A stretch of 11,195 bases of DNA from Desulfuromonadaceae bacterium (GTDB lineage Bacteria > Desulfobacterota > Desulfuromonadia > Geobacterales > Pseudopelobacteraceae): NCBI GenBank assembly GCA_028686145.1, contig JAQUCQ010000075.1, positions 1-11,195 of the forward strand. Direction: 5' to 3'. Positions within the stretch are counted from its first letter, which is position 1; each line of letters opens with the position of its first letter. The translations under genes and the position numbers were made by a program. This document shows positions 1-6,449 of this stretch, piece after piece. Under the pieces are notes generated by a model. It searched no databases and was not told where the DNA came from. It saw only the letters and a list, made by a program, of their open reading frames with translations.

Positions 1-63
1 AAACGTAAGGGTGTTGTGCGTGTTATCTGCGACATCCCTAAGCATTCTCAACGTCAGGGATGA
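1..63 (+). CDS. rpmJ: 50S ribosomal protein L36 (3' end only)
   Basis: The first frame reads 20 residues, KRKGVVRVICDIPKHSQRQG, followed by TGA. This matches the C-terminal half of bacterial L36, including the Cys and His (C10 and H15 of the visible part) that close its zinc-binding site in the Cys-containing form. The 5' half lies outside the window. L36 is a very small large-subunit protein, and rpmJ lies directly before rpsM in most bacterial spc/alpha clusters, which is the arrangement here (22 bases to the next start). The identity is secure despite the truncation. Confidence 0.93.
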   Translation, partial: KRKGVVRVICDIPKHSQRQG

Positions 64-85
64 GTTATTAAAGGGGGTATTTCCA

Positions 86-454
86 TTGGCACGTATTTCA
101 GGTATTGATTTACCAAAAAACAAACGCATAGTTATTGCATTGACGTATATTTACGGAATTGGCAATTCTTCTGCTGAACGTATTCTTGCTGCTAGTCAGA
201 TAAACCCTGACACGCGAACTGAGAAACTTACTGAAGCAGAGGTTGCTCGGCTTCGTGAAGAGATTGATCGGAACTGCAAGGTTGAAGGTGATTTACGCCG
301 TGAGATTTCAATGAATATTAAGCGTCTTATGGATCTTGGTTGCTACAGGGGTCTCCGCCATCGTAAAGGCCTCCCGTGCAACGGCCAGCGTACAAAAACA
401 AATGCACGCACACGAAAAGGTCCTGCTCGTACTGTTGCCGGTAAGAAGAAATAA
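86..454 (+). CDS. rpsM: 30S ribosomal protein S13, TTG start
   Basis: Encodes 122 residues beginning MARISGIDLPKNKR, the normal S13 N-terminus and family length. S13 sits in the head of the small subunit and contacts 5S rRNA/L5 and the P-site tRNA. The helix-hairpin-helix region (about residues 15-35, with YGIGNSSAERIL) and the very basic C-terminal tail (GQRTKTNARTRKGPARTVAGKKK region) are both visible. The start is TTG at 86, chosen because AAGGGGG at 71-77 sits at the right distance and because upstream in-frame ATG/GTG codons would overlap rpmJ and add residues that do not belong to S13. In E. coli the rpsM start region is the target of S4 autoregulation; whether that holds here cannot be read directly. 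Confidence 0.97.
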   Translation: MARISGIDLPKNKRIVIALTYIYGIGNSSAERILAASQINPDTRTEKLTEAEVARLREEIDRNCKVEGDLRREISMNIKRLMDLGCYRGLRHRKGLPCNGQRTKTNARTRKGPARTVAGKKK

Positions 455-479
455 TTTAAACTAGCTCTGGAGAACACGC

Positions 480-875
480 ATGGCAAGCCCATCAAAAAAG
501 GTAGTTCGTAAGAAAAAAGAACGTAAAAATATTTCAAATGGTGTAGCTCACATTCAAGCTACTTTTAACAATACCATAATTACAATCACTGACCCGGTGG
601 GAAATGTTGTTGCGTGGTCGACGGCAGGAGCCAAAGGTTTCAAGGGCTCGCGTAAAAGTACTCCTTTTGCTGCTCAGATTGCTGCTGAAGATTGTGCCAA
701 GAAAGCACAGGAGCATGGAATGCGGACTGTTGAAGTTTATGTTAAAGGTCCTGGCTCTGGTCGTGAATCTGCTCTTCGTGCTCTTCAGGCTGCCGGTTTC
801 AGTATTAGTTTTATTAAAGACGTTACTCCGATTCCTCACAACGGCTGTCGTCCGCCAAAAAGAAGAAGAGTTTAA
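480..875 (+). CDS. rpsK: 30S ribosomal protein S11
   Basis: Encodes 131 residues, the usual S11 length. It has the characteristic central block GVAHIQATFNNTIITITDPVGNVVAWSTAGAKGFKGSRKSTPFAAQ (about residues 22-66) and the conserved C-terminal PIPHNGCRPPKRRRV. S11 lies on the platform of the small subunit near the mRNA exit path. The ATG is preceded by GGAG at 469-472. It lies 25 bases after rpsM and 33 before rpsD, in the standard alpha operon order. Confidence 0.98.
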   Translation: MASPSKKVVRKKKERKNISNGVAHIQATFNNTIITITDPVGNVVAWSTAGAKGFKGSRKSTPFAAQIAAEDCAKKAQEHGMRTVEVYVKGPGSGRESALRALQAAGFSISFIKDVTPIPHNGCRPPKRRRV

Positions 876-908
876 TATTAGTTGTAACAACTATTAAGGA
901 GGTTTTCA

Positions 909-1535
909 TTGGCTCGATATACAGGACCTTCATGCCGTTTGTGCAGAAGAGAAAACACAGAATTATTTTTAAAAGGCGATCGTTGCTATACAGATAAATG
1001 TGCGATCAAGCGCCGCAATTATCCTCCCGGTCAGCATGGCCAGGGTAGGTCGAAAGTTTCTGCATACGGTACTCAGCTCCGTGAAAAGCAAAAGGTTCGT
1101 CGTATTTATTGCATTCTTGAAAAACAGTTTCGTAGTTACTTTCAGTCCGCAGACCGGATGAAAGGTGTTACTGGCGAGAATCTGCTTTCATTGCTTGAGC
1201 GACGTTTCGATAATGTTGCATATCGTCTTGGTTTTGCAACTTCCCGTTCTGAATCACGTCAGCTTGTGCGTCACGGCCATTTTACGATTAACGGTAGAAA
1301 GGCTGATATTCCATCGATACAGCTTAAGGCTGGTGATGTTATAGAGCTACGTGAAAAAAGCCGTAAGATTGTTGCTATAAATGATGCTCTGGAAGCGGTT
1401 GTACGCCGTGGAATTCCACAGTGGTTAGAGCTAGATCGTGATTCCTTCAAAGGGACTCTTAAAGGTGTGCCTACTCGAGAGGACATCACAACTCCTATCC
1501 AGGAACAGCTCATAGTTGAGCTTTATTCAAAGTAA
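909..1535 (+). CDS. rpsD: 30S ribosomal protein S4 (zinc-binding form), TTG start
   Basis: Encodes 208 residues. The N-terminal domain carries C9-X2-C12-X13-C26-X4-C31, the zinc-binding arrangement of the 'C+' S4 proteins. The S4 RNA-binding domain follows at about residues 98-160 (SLLERRFDNVAYRLGFATSR through GDVIELREKS). S4 is a primary 16S rRNA binder that starts small-subunit assembly, and in E. coli it represses translation of the alpha operon. The start is TTG at 909, with a near-perfect AAGGAGG at 896-902 six bases upstream. It follows rpsK and precedes rpoA, as expected. Confidence 0.98.
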   Translation: MARYTGPSCRLCRRENTELFLKGDRCYTDKCAIKRRNYPPGQHGQGRSKVSAYGTQLREKQKVRRIYCILEKQFRSYFQSADRMKGVTGENLLSLLERRFDNVAYRLGFATSRSESRQLVRHGHFTINGRKADIPSIQLKAGDVIELREKSRKIVAINDALEAVVRRGIPQWLELDRDSFKGTLKGVPTREDITTPIQEQLIVELYSK

Positions 1536-1600
1536 TTTCTGGAAGCAGTTGACTCTAGTTTCGAACGACGACCGGGTTTCTATTTCCGGAGGAGGTAGCA

Positions 1601-2623
1601 ATGTATAAAAACTGGCGGGATCTAATAAAACCAAAGCAACTACAGGTTGAAAAGGATACTCTAACAGCTACATACGGTAAGTTTTTCGCTGAACCATTTG
1701 AACGCGGTTTTGGTACTACATTAGGTAATTCACTCAGACGAATCTTGCTTTCATCTATCCAAGGTGCAGCAATCACTTCTTTGAGGATTAAAGGTGTATT
1801 ACACGAATTTTCTGCTATTCAAGGCGTTACTGAAGATGTAACTGATATTATTCTTAATCTTAAGGGTGTCAGACTCAAACTGCATTCTTCAGATCAGGCC
1901 ACAGTGCACTTTAAGCACAAGGGTGTTGGAGTTATTACTGCTGGCGATATAATAGTTGGCCACAATGTAGAAGTCATGAATCCTGATCATTATATTGCGA
2001 CCTGTGGAAAAGATGCTAATCTTGAAGTTGAGATGACTGTTAAAATGGGTAAAGGTTATGTGTCTGCTGACCGTAATCGGGATGAAAAGTCCCCGGTCGG
2101 TACTATTCCAATCGACTCAATCTATACACCAATTAAAAAAGTTAATTTCTCTGTTACAAATGCTCGTGTTGGTCAAATGACTGATTATGACAAGCTAAAT
2201 CTTGAAGTATGGACTGACGGTAGTGTCAAACCAGAAGATGCTGTTGCATATTCTGCTAAAATTCTGAAAGAGCAGCTTTCTATATTCATAAACTTTGATG
2301 AGGAATTTGAGCCTCAGGTTGATGAAGAATCTCAGGAAGATAAAGACAAGGTCAATGAAAACCTTTATCGTACGGTTGACGAATTAGAACTGTCTGTCCG
2401 CTCAGCTAACTGTCTTAAAAATGCCGGAATCAAACTTATCGGTGAACTAGTCACAAAATCTGAATCTGAAATGCTGAAGACTCAAAACTTTGGTCGCAAA
2501 TCACTAAATGAAATTAAAGATATTCTTTCAGATATGGGGCTGACTTTCGGGATGAAAATAGATAGTTTTCCTGATCCAGAACTGATGATTCGTTTACGTG
2601 GCGAGCAAAAAGAAGAAGAGTAA
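1601..2623 (+). CDS. rpoA: DNA-directed RNA polymerase alpha subunit
   Basis: Encodes 340 residues. The N-terminal dimerisation/assembly domain spans about residues 1-235 and contains the family signature ERGFGTTLGNSLRRILLSSIQG (34-55). An acidic linker (about 236-258, rich in E and D) leads to the C-terminal domain (about 259-320). That domain contains SVRSANCLKNAGI, where R267 corresponds to the E. coli R265 DNA/UP-element contact, and the GRKSLNEIKDILSDMGL helix. The protein nucleates polymerase assembly and contacts activators. A strong GGAGGAGG at 1588-1595 precedes the ATG. Its place between rpsD and rplQ is the canonical alpha operon arrangement. Confidence 0.99.
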   Translation: MYKNWRDLIKPKQLQVEKDTLTATYGKFFAEPFERGFGTTLGNSLRRILLSSIQGAAITSLRIKGVLHEFSAIQGVTEDVTDIILNLKGVRLKLHSSDQATVHFKHKGVGVITAGDIIVGHNVEVMNPDHYIATCGKDANLEVEMTVKMGKGYVSADRNRDEKSPVGTIPIDSIYTPIKKVNFSVTNARVGQMTDYDKLNLEVWTDGSVKPEDAVAYSAKILKEQLSIFINFDEEFEPQVDEESQEDKDKVNENLYRTVDELELSVRSANCLKNAGIKLIGELVTKSESEMLKTQNFGRKSLNEIKDILSDMGLTFGMKIDSFPDPELMIRLRGEQKEEE

Positions 2624-2661
2624 AACCCATATCTGGTGTAGCTTAGAAAGGAATTATATAT

Positions 2662-3036
2662 ATGCGTCACAATAAAGCTGGTAGAAGACTCGGCAGGAAG
2701 ACAAGCCATCGCGAAGCTATGTTTAGAAATATGGTAACATCTCTTTTAGATCACGGTAAAATTACCACGACTGATGCTAAGGCTAAAGAGATACGTGTTG
2801 TTGCAGAACGGATGATAACACTCGGAAAACGTGGTGATCTTCATTCTATGCGGATGGCTTCTTCGGTTATCCGTGAAAAAGCTGTTGTCTCGAAATTATT
2901 TTCAACCATTGCTCCTCGTTATAAGGAACGTCTCGGTGGTTATACCAGAATTATTAAACTTGGTATTCGCCAGGGTGATGCTGCGCCTGTCTCTCTGATT
3001 GAACTTGTAGAGGAAGAAATTAAATCTGCTAATTAA
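2662..3036 (+). CDS. rplQ: 50S ribosomal protein L17
   Basis: Encodes 124 residues. The conserved opening MRHNKAGRRLGRKTSHREAMFRNMVTSLLDHGKITTTDAKAKE and the APRYKERLGGYTRI block are typical of bacterial L17, with the short C-terminal extension ending EEEIKSAN. L17 lies near the peptide exit tunnel on the large subunit. AAAGGA at 2647-2652 serves as ribosome binding site, nine bases before the ATG. It is the last gene of the operon and is followed after 92 bases by a clear terminator hairpin. Confidence 0.98.
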   Translation: MRHNKAGRRLGRKTSHREAMFRNMVTSLLDHGKITTTDAKAKEIRVVAERMITLGKRGDLHSMRMASSVIREKAVVSKLFSTIAPRYKERLGGYTRIIKLGIRQGDAAPVSLIELVEEEIKSAN

Positions 3037-3128
3037 GCAGGTATCAAAAAAACAATTAGTATAAATTACACTATAATCCCCTCTGAACATACCGAGAGTG
3101 ATGTCGTAATAAATTACTGATATAGATT

Positions 3129-3168
3129 AAACAAAAACGGCATGGAGCAATCCACGCCGTTTTTGTTT
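3129..3168. terminator. Hairpin terminator, probably bidirectional, between rplQ and merR
   Basis: A perfect 13-bp inverted repeat (arms at 3129-3141 and 3156-3168, with AAACAAAAACGGC on the left) continues after one A/C mismatch into four more pairs, TGGA/TCCA. It closes on a GCAA loop of the GNRA type (3147-3150). Both outer arms are A/T tracts, so transcripts from either strand end in a U-rich run (TTTTTGTTTT on the + strand). It lies between the convergent rplQ (+) and merR-family (-) genes, so it can terminate both. This is read directly from the sequence. Confidence 0.92.
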
Positions 3169-3214
3169 TGCCGGTAATTTGACTCTTCGCACGTCTGTAG
3201 CGGTATCCCTCCTA

Positions 3215-3619
3215 TCACAAATCGCACGAATTCAGTTTTGAAGACATATGACGGCGATATTCCACGATATCGTTTCGCAATGAAATCATGTGCGCCATCC
3301 TTTCATCTACAAGTCTAATATGCTTGTCCAGGATATTGATAAGAGCCGGAATCATTATGTCTGTTCTTTTTGCTTCTCCATAAGCTGTATAAAGATCCTG
3401 TAACTCTTGAATGCTAAGACCGAGCTCTTTAAGCTTGATTATAAAGCGGACCCGTTTTGCTATATCCTGAGTGTAGAAGCGGTTACTGCCGTCTGATCGC
3501 GGCGCTGCTTCAATTATTCCGGACTCTTCCCAATACCGAAGTGTTCGGGTAGTAAGGTTCAAGCTTTTAGCGAGGTCACCTATTGCAATTAACTCTTTGT
3601 CTCCCCGTTTAAAGTCCAT
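3215..3619 (-). CDS. MerR-family transcriptional regulator
   Basis: Encodes 134 residues. The N-terminal helix-turn-helix and wing are typical of MerR (about residues 11-75): AIGDLAKSLNLTTRTLRYWEESGII, then the wing with GSNRFYTQDIAKRVRFIIKLKELGLSIQEL. A long dimerisation helix follows (about 88-126). Only one Cys (C132) occurs, at the extreme C-terminus, so a metal-sensing site of the MerR/CueR kind is not visible. The short C-terminal part resembles the group that includes LiuR, the regulator of branched-chain and fatty acid catabolism in proteobacteria. That comparison is from memory of the family, not an alignment. The gene is transcribed away from the beta-oxidation genes. The start is ATG at 3619, preceded by an AGGA. 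Its promoter contains GTAAAC repeats that may be autoregulatory. Confidence 0.9.
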   Translation of the reverse strand: MDFKRGDKELIAIGDLAKSLNLTTRTLRYWEESGIIEAAPRSDGSNRFYTQDIAKRVRFIIKLKELGLSIQELQDLYTAYGEAKRTDIMIPALINILDKHIRLVDERMAHMISLRNDIVEYRRHMSSKLNSCDL

Positions 3620-3629
3620 AATGATTCCT

Positions 3630-3667
3630 GTTTACCTGTGAGTAAACTATATTGAAAAGGTGTTTAC
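3630..3667. promoter_or_regulatory. Cluster of three GTAAAC half-sites in the merR promoter
   Basis: Three copies of the same hexamer in alternating orientation: GTTTAC at 3630-3635, GTAAAC at 3642-3647 and GTTTAC at 3662-3667. The first two form a dyad with a 6-base spacer that overlaps the -10 and start region of the MerR-family gene. The second and third form a dyad with a 14-base spacer covering the -10 to mid-spacer region. The position suits an operator for the MerR protein itself (autoregulation). The repeats are directly visible; the ligand and the binding protein are inferred. Confidence 0.5.
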
Positions 3668-3677
3668 GCGCTATCAA
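3646..3677 (-). promoter_or_regulatory. Probable promoter of the MerR-family gene, 20-bp spacer
   Basis: Read on the - strand, TTGATA (3672-3677) and TATAGT (3646-3651) are good -35 and -10 hexamers separated by 20 bp instead of 17. Stretched spacers of 19-20 bp are a hallmark of promoters controlled by MerR-family proteins, which twist the DNA to bring the two hexamers into register. The -10 lies 26 bases upstream of the ATG, leaving room for a short leader. The hexamers are visible; their use as a promoter is inferred. Confidence 0.55.
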
Positions 3678-3970
3678 GCTGGCTTTTACGTCTGCATAAA
3701 ATCTCACCAAGCTCTGATTTCTGACAACCGAAAAATATAGATACCATGCAAACCAACCAGATATCCTACAGCCATTGTTAAAATGGCAATTCTATGGTGG
3801 AAAGGACACACAACTGGATAATTTGCAGCTAAAACGTAACTCTGCAGAATAAAAGCAAAGTTATTAGATGATTACAGTATGCTTTGAGATAACAATAACA
3901 ACTGACAGTTTGTTTTGCAAGTATGATAAAGAAACTGCTATGAAAATATATAAACATGTTTTACAGATTG

Positions 3971-4000
3971 TTGACATGAGCGTAAAAGGGATGTACGCTC
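3971..4000 (+). promoter_or_regulatory. Promoter-like element with overlapping 23-bp dyad operator
   Basis: A perfect -35 TTGACA (3971-3976) is followed after one base by the perfect inverted repeat GAGCGTA (3978-3984), nine bases, TACGCTC (3994-4000). A 17-bp spacer would place a weak -10, TACGCT, at 3994-3999, inside the right arm, so a protein on the dyad would cover the spacer and the -10. It lies 43 bases before the first gene of the 4044-6401 group. The left arm and adjoining bases recur upstream of the thiolase gene. The weak -10 suggests that activation is needed. Confidence 0.5.
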
Positions 4001-4043
4001 CTTGCAAATGATCCTAAGAATACTTCTGCCCGTGGAGGTAATA

Positions 4044-4589
4044 ATGAAAAGCGAGGAGCGAACAGGTGATGAAGGTGTGAAGCTTCTACATAAACTAAGT
4101 AAAGAAGATTTGATAAAAATCATTATTGATGATGCGAAAAACTGGCTGGCTCACGATGGTGTCTGGTTTCAGGCGGTGGAGAAGCGCTATGGCATGGATG
4201 CTGCTGTTGACGCTGATACCGAGGCTTGGCGCTATTTTACTGTTATTGAAGCCAAGCGGATCATGGAACGATTGGGAATAAAAGCTGGCGGTGGTATTCC
4301 GGCTCTGATTGAATGTTTGAAACATCGTTTTTATGCCCGTCTCAATCTTCAAGATTTTATTGAACAAAGTGACACGCGCGTTGTATTCAGGATGCTTGAC
4401 TGTCGGGTGCAGTCTGCCCGTAAACGAAAAGGTTTGGCTGACCATCCCTGCAAAACGGTTGGTATTGTAGAATATGGTGAATTCGCCAAAACAGTAGATT
4501 CGAGAATAGCAACTCGCTGTATTGCTTGTCCGCCTGATCTTCACCCTGAAGAATTCTGGTGTGCCTGGGAATTTTCGCTGAGACAATAA
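4044..4589 (+). CDS. DUF6125-like cytosolic protein of unknown function
   Basis: Encodes 181 residues. No signal peptide or membrane segment is visible. The N-terminal half is helical and contains AKNWLAHDGVWFQAVEKRYGMDAA (31-54) and FTVIEAKRIMERLGI (65-79). The C-terminal half carries a set of likely conserved cysteines and histidines: C120 (MLDCRVQSARKRKG), C136, the pair C159-X2-C162 followed by PPDLH (H167), and C173 (WCAWEF). I recognise the layout as that of the DUF6125 family, related in its C-terminal motif to proteins annotated as L-2-amino-thiazoline-4-carboxylic acid hydrolase-like. No activity can be assigned with confidence; the Cys/His set suggests a metal or Fe-S site, which is inference. 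ATG at 4044 was chosen because GGAGG at 4034-4038 precedes it; an upstream in-frame ATG at 4002 lacks a ribosome binding site and abuts the dyad operator. It is the first gene of a group with the nitroreductase and M24 peptidase genes. Confidence 0.8.
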   Translation: MKSEERTGDEGVKLLHKLSKEDLIKIIIDDAKNWLAHDGVWFQAVEKRYGMDAAVDADTEAWRYFTVIEAKRIMERLGIKAGGGIPALIECLKHRFYARLNLQDFIEQSDTRVVFRMLDCRVQSARKRKGLADHPCKTVGIVEYGEFAKTVDSRIATRCIACPPDLHPEEFWCAWEFSLRQ

Positions 4590-4660
4590 GTGCTACACTA
4601 CGTATTTCTGACGTTGGTGATAAATACAGATGGAATTTTGCAGGTAGAGAGGTGATGACT

Positions 4661-5185
4661 ATGGACATTTTTCAGGTTTTTCGTGAACGGCGCAGCATCA
4701 GAAAATACAAGGATACTCCGGTCGAGCGAGAAAAAATTGAGCAGATACTGGATGCGGCACGCTTGGCACCCTCCTGGAAAAATATGCAATGCTGGCGTTT
4801 TCTGGTGCTGACCGATGCAGACATGCGGGCAAAGGTTCTTGACGCATTTCCCGATGATAACCCGGGTAAGAAGGCAATTGCTACGGCACCAGCCGTGATT
4901 GTCGTCTGTGGAAACCCGGCAGAGTCTGAAGTCGAGAATGGTATTGATTATTTTGTCGCGGATGTGTCAATCGCTTTTGAGCATCTCTGTCTGGCCGCCT
5001 TTGCGCTGGGGCTTGGGACTTGCTGGATGGGATGGTATGATGAGAAAAAAATCAAACGCACACTTGGCATTCCTGATGGTATCCGCATTGTCGGCATAAC
5101 TCCGCTCGGTTACCCCGACCAGGAACCGAAACCGAGGCCGCGCAAGCAATTGTCAGAAATTTCCTATTTTAATCAATGGCAATAG
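4661..5185 (+). CDS. Nitroreductase-family FMN oxidoreductase
   Basis: Encodes 174 residues, a normal length for the small single-domain members. The FMN phosphate-binding RERRSIRKYKDTPV is at about 8-21, followed by AARLAPSWKNMQCWRFLVLTD (32-52) and the C-terminal GWYDEKKIKRTLGIPDGIRIVGITPLGYP (124-152) with the flavin-contacting Arg/Gly region. Members are dimeric cytosolic flavoproteins that use NAD(P)H, and the physiological substrate cannot be read from the sequence. ATG at 4661 is preferred because GAGAGG at 4647-4652 is eight bases upstream; an ATG at 4655 is too close to it. It follows the DUF6125-like gene after about 70 bases and precedes the peptidase by 49, which suggests co-transcription. 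Confidence 0.9.
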   Translation: MDIFQVFRERRSIRKYKDTPVEREKIEQILDAARLAPSWKNMQCWRFLVLTDADMRAKVLDAFPDDNPGKKAIATAPAVIVVCGNPAESEVENGIDYFVADVSIAFEHLCLAAFALGLGTCWMGWYDEKKIKRTLGIPDGIRIVGITPLGYPDQEPKPRPRKQLSEISYFNQWQ

Positions 5186-5234
5186 CCGGTTTCGTTCGGA
5201 AGCCGGATAGCAGTAACAGTACGGAGACATGATA

Positions 5235-6401
5235 ATGCTGACACATACAGAAGCAATGCAGAGAGTGACTGCCATGCAGGCGAAACTCAAGGCAAAGGAG
5301 ATAGACGGGGCGCTGATTATCTTTCCAATTGATGTGTACTATTTTTCAGGTACCCGTCAGAACGCTACTCTTTGGATACCAACGAACGGTGAACCGCTCC
5401 TGATGGTGCGCAAGAGCTTGTCACGTGCCATGGTCGAGAGCGCTCTGACTGATATCAGGCCGTTTCCGTCAAGCAAGGAGTTTTCCTCACTGCTCGGAGA
5501 TAATGTGCAGAAGATCGGTTTTACTTTCGATGTCGCACCGGTCCCGCAACTTAACTACTATACGAAGCTGCTGCCGGGACGTGAGTTTGTCGATATATCT
5601 TCTGCCAATCGTGAAGTGCGTTCGGTCAAGTCGGCGTTTGAGCTCGAACAGCTGCGTATCTCCGGAGCCGGTCTGATTTCTGTTTTTAAGCAGGTGCGAC
5701 AGTTTCTAAAAGCCGGCATGCGTGAGCTCGATCTGGCGGCGGAATTCGAGCATCGGCTCCGTACCGCTGGCAGTGAAGGGTATGTTCGGATGCGTGCTTT
5801 TAACCAAGAGCTTTTCATGGGACTGGCCGTTTCAGCCGGAGCCGCTACACATGGATTTTTTGATGGCGCCGTAACCTGGTGCGGGCTCTCCCCTGCGTCG
5901 CCGCAGGGAGCGTCAACGCAACTTATCGGCCGGGACGAACCGGTGTTACTCGATTACACCGGCGTGTTTAACGGCTATATCACCGATATGACGCGTATTT
6001 TCGTGATTGGAACCCTTGAGCCGGAACTGCAACGTGCATTCGATCTTTCGCTGGAAATTCAGAAGTATCTGCAGAACTCCTTAAAGCCTGGTGCAATCTG
6101 TGAAGAGCTCTTTCTACAGGCGGTGGAAATTGCTGATAAAGGGGGCTTTGGCGATTATTTTATGGGGATGCCTGGTGAACAGGCGCGCTTTGTCGGCCAT
6201 GGTGTCGGGTTGGAACTGGATGAATTCCCGGTACTTGCCCAAGGTTTCAAGATGCCGTTGCAGTTAGGTCAGACGATTGCAATTGAGCCCAAATTTGTCT
6301 TTCCCGGCAAAGGGGTGATCGGCATTGAAAACACGTTTGCGGTGACGAATGCTGGTGGCGAAAAAATAACAGATATTGATGACTGGATTGTTTATTTATA
6401 A
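5235..6401 (+). CDS. M24-family metallopeptidase (Xaa-Pro aminopeptidase/dipeptidase type)
   Basis: Encodes 388 residues. An N-terminal creatinase-like domain (about 1-130, with VYYFSGTRQNATLWIP) is followed by the pita-bread catalytic domain. All five expected metal ligands are present: D240 (LLDYTG), D251 (DMTR), H322 (VGHGVGLELDEFP), E351 (IAIEPKFVFP) and E365 (GIENTFAVT). It should therefore be an active dinuclear metal enzyme, cleaving Xaa-Pro or related small peptides in the cytoplasm. The exact specificity (aminopeptidase, dipeptidase or other) is not determined. ATG at 5235 has CGGAGA at 5222-5227 at the right distance; an ATG at 5229 is too near. No terminator hairpin with a T-tract follows it, although 128 bases separate it from thiolase. 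Confidence 0.93.
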   Translation: MLTHTEAMQRVTAMQAKLKAKEIDGALIIFPIDVYYFSGTRQNATLWIPTNGEPLLMVRKSLSRAMVESALTDIRPFPSSKEFSSLLGDNVQKIGFTFDVAPVPQLNYYTKLLPGREFVDISSANREVRSVKSAFELEQLRISGAGLISVFKQVRQFLKAGMRELDLAAEFEHRLRTAGSEGYVRMRAFNQELFMGLAVSAGAATHGFFDGAVTWCGLSPASPQGASTQLIGRDEPVLLDYTGVFNGYITDMTRIFVIGTLEPELQRAFDLSLEIQKYLQNSLKPGAICEELFLQAVEIADKGGFGDYFMGMPGEQARFVGHGVGLELDEFPVLAQGFKMPLQLGQTIAIEPKFVFPGKGVIGIENTFAVTNAGGEKITDIDDWIVYL

Positions 6402-6449
6402 AATAGCCATTTACTCCTACTGCTGCTTAGATTCGGAAAATAGGTAACT

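Larger units (their letters stand above)
3620..4043. other. AT-rich intergenic region between the merR-family gene and the first catabolic operon
   Basis: Apart from the merR promoter at its left end and the dyad/promoter at 3971-4000, this stretch holds no convincing gene on either strand. It is visibly richer in A and T than the flanking genes. One small perfect inverted repeat is present: GCCATT (3771-3776), GTTAA loop, AATGGC (3782-3787). No T-tract follows it, so it is not a terminator. No tRNA-like or long repeat structure was noticed. Confidence 0.6.

Noticed and set aside
1572..1589. CCGG...CCGG mini-hairpin before the rpoA ribosome binding site
   Set aside because: Only four pairs; too weak to support a regulatory claim.
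3215..3619. Metal-sensing MerR (CueR, ZntR or mercury type) identity for the regulator
   Set aside because: Only one cysteine, at the extreme C-terminus, and no metal-binding loop are visible; the short-chain/branched acid catabolism group fits the neighbourhood better.
3902..3927. CTGACA and TATGAT as a promoter in the intergenic region
   Set aside because: The spacer is only 14 bp, too short for a normal sigma70 promoter.
4002..4043. Upstream ATG at 4002 extending the DUF6125-like protein by 14 residues
   Set aside because: No ribosome binding site precedes it and it starts two bases after the dyad operator; ATG at 4044 has GGAGG at a proper distance.
4095..4586. 163-residue open frame on the - strand opposite the DUF6125-like gene
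   Set aside because: The + strand frame carries recognisable family motifs and a ribosome binding site; the - strand frame has neither.
4559..4660. N-terminal extension of the nitroreductase reaching back to 4559
   Set aside because: It overlaps the preceding gene, does not look like nitroreductase sequence, and a good ribosome binding site serves ATG 4661.
5186..5206. Seven-pair hairpin (CCGGTTT with AAGCCGG, one G-U pair) right after the nitroreductase stop
   Set aside because: Short, without a T-tract, and followed closely by the peptidase ribosome binding site; not a supported terminator.
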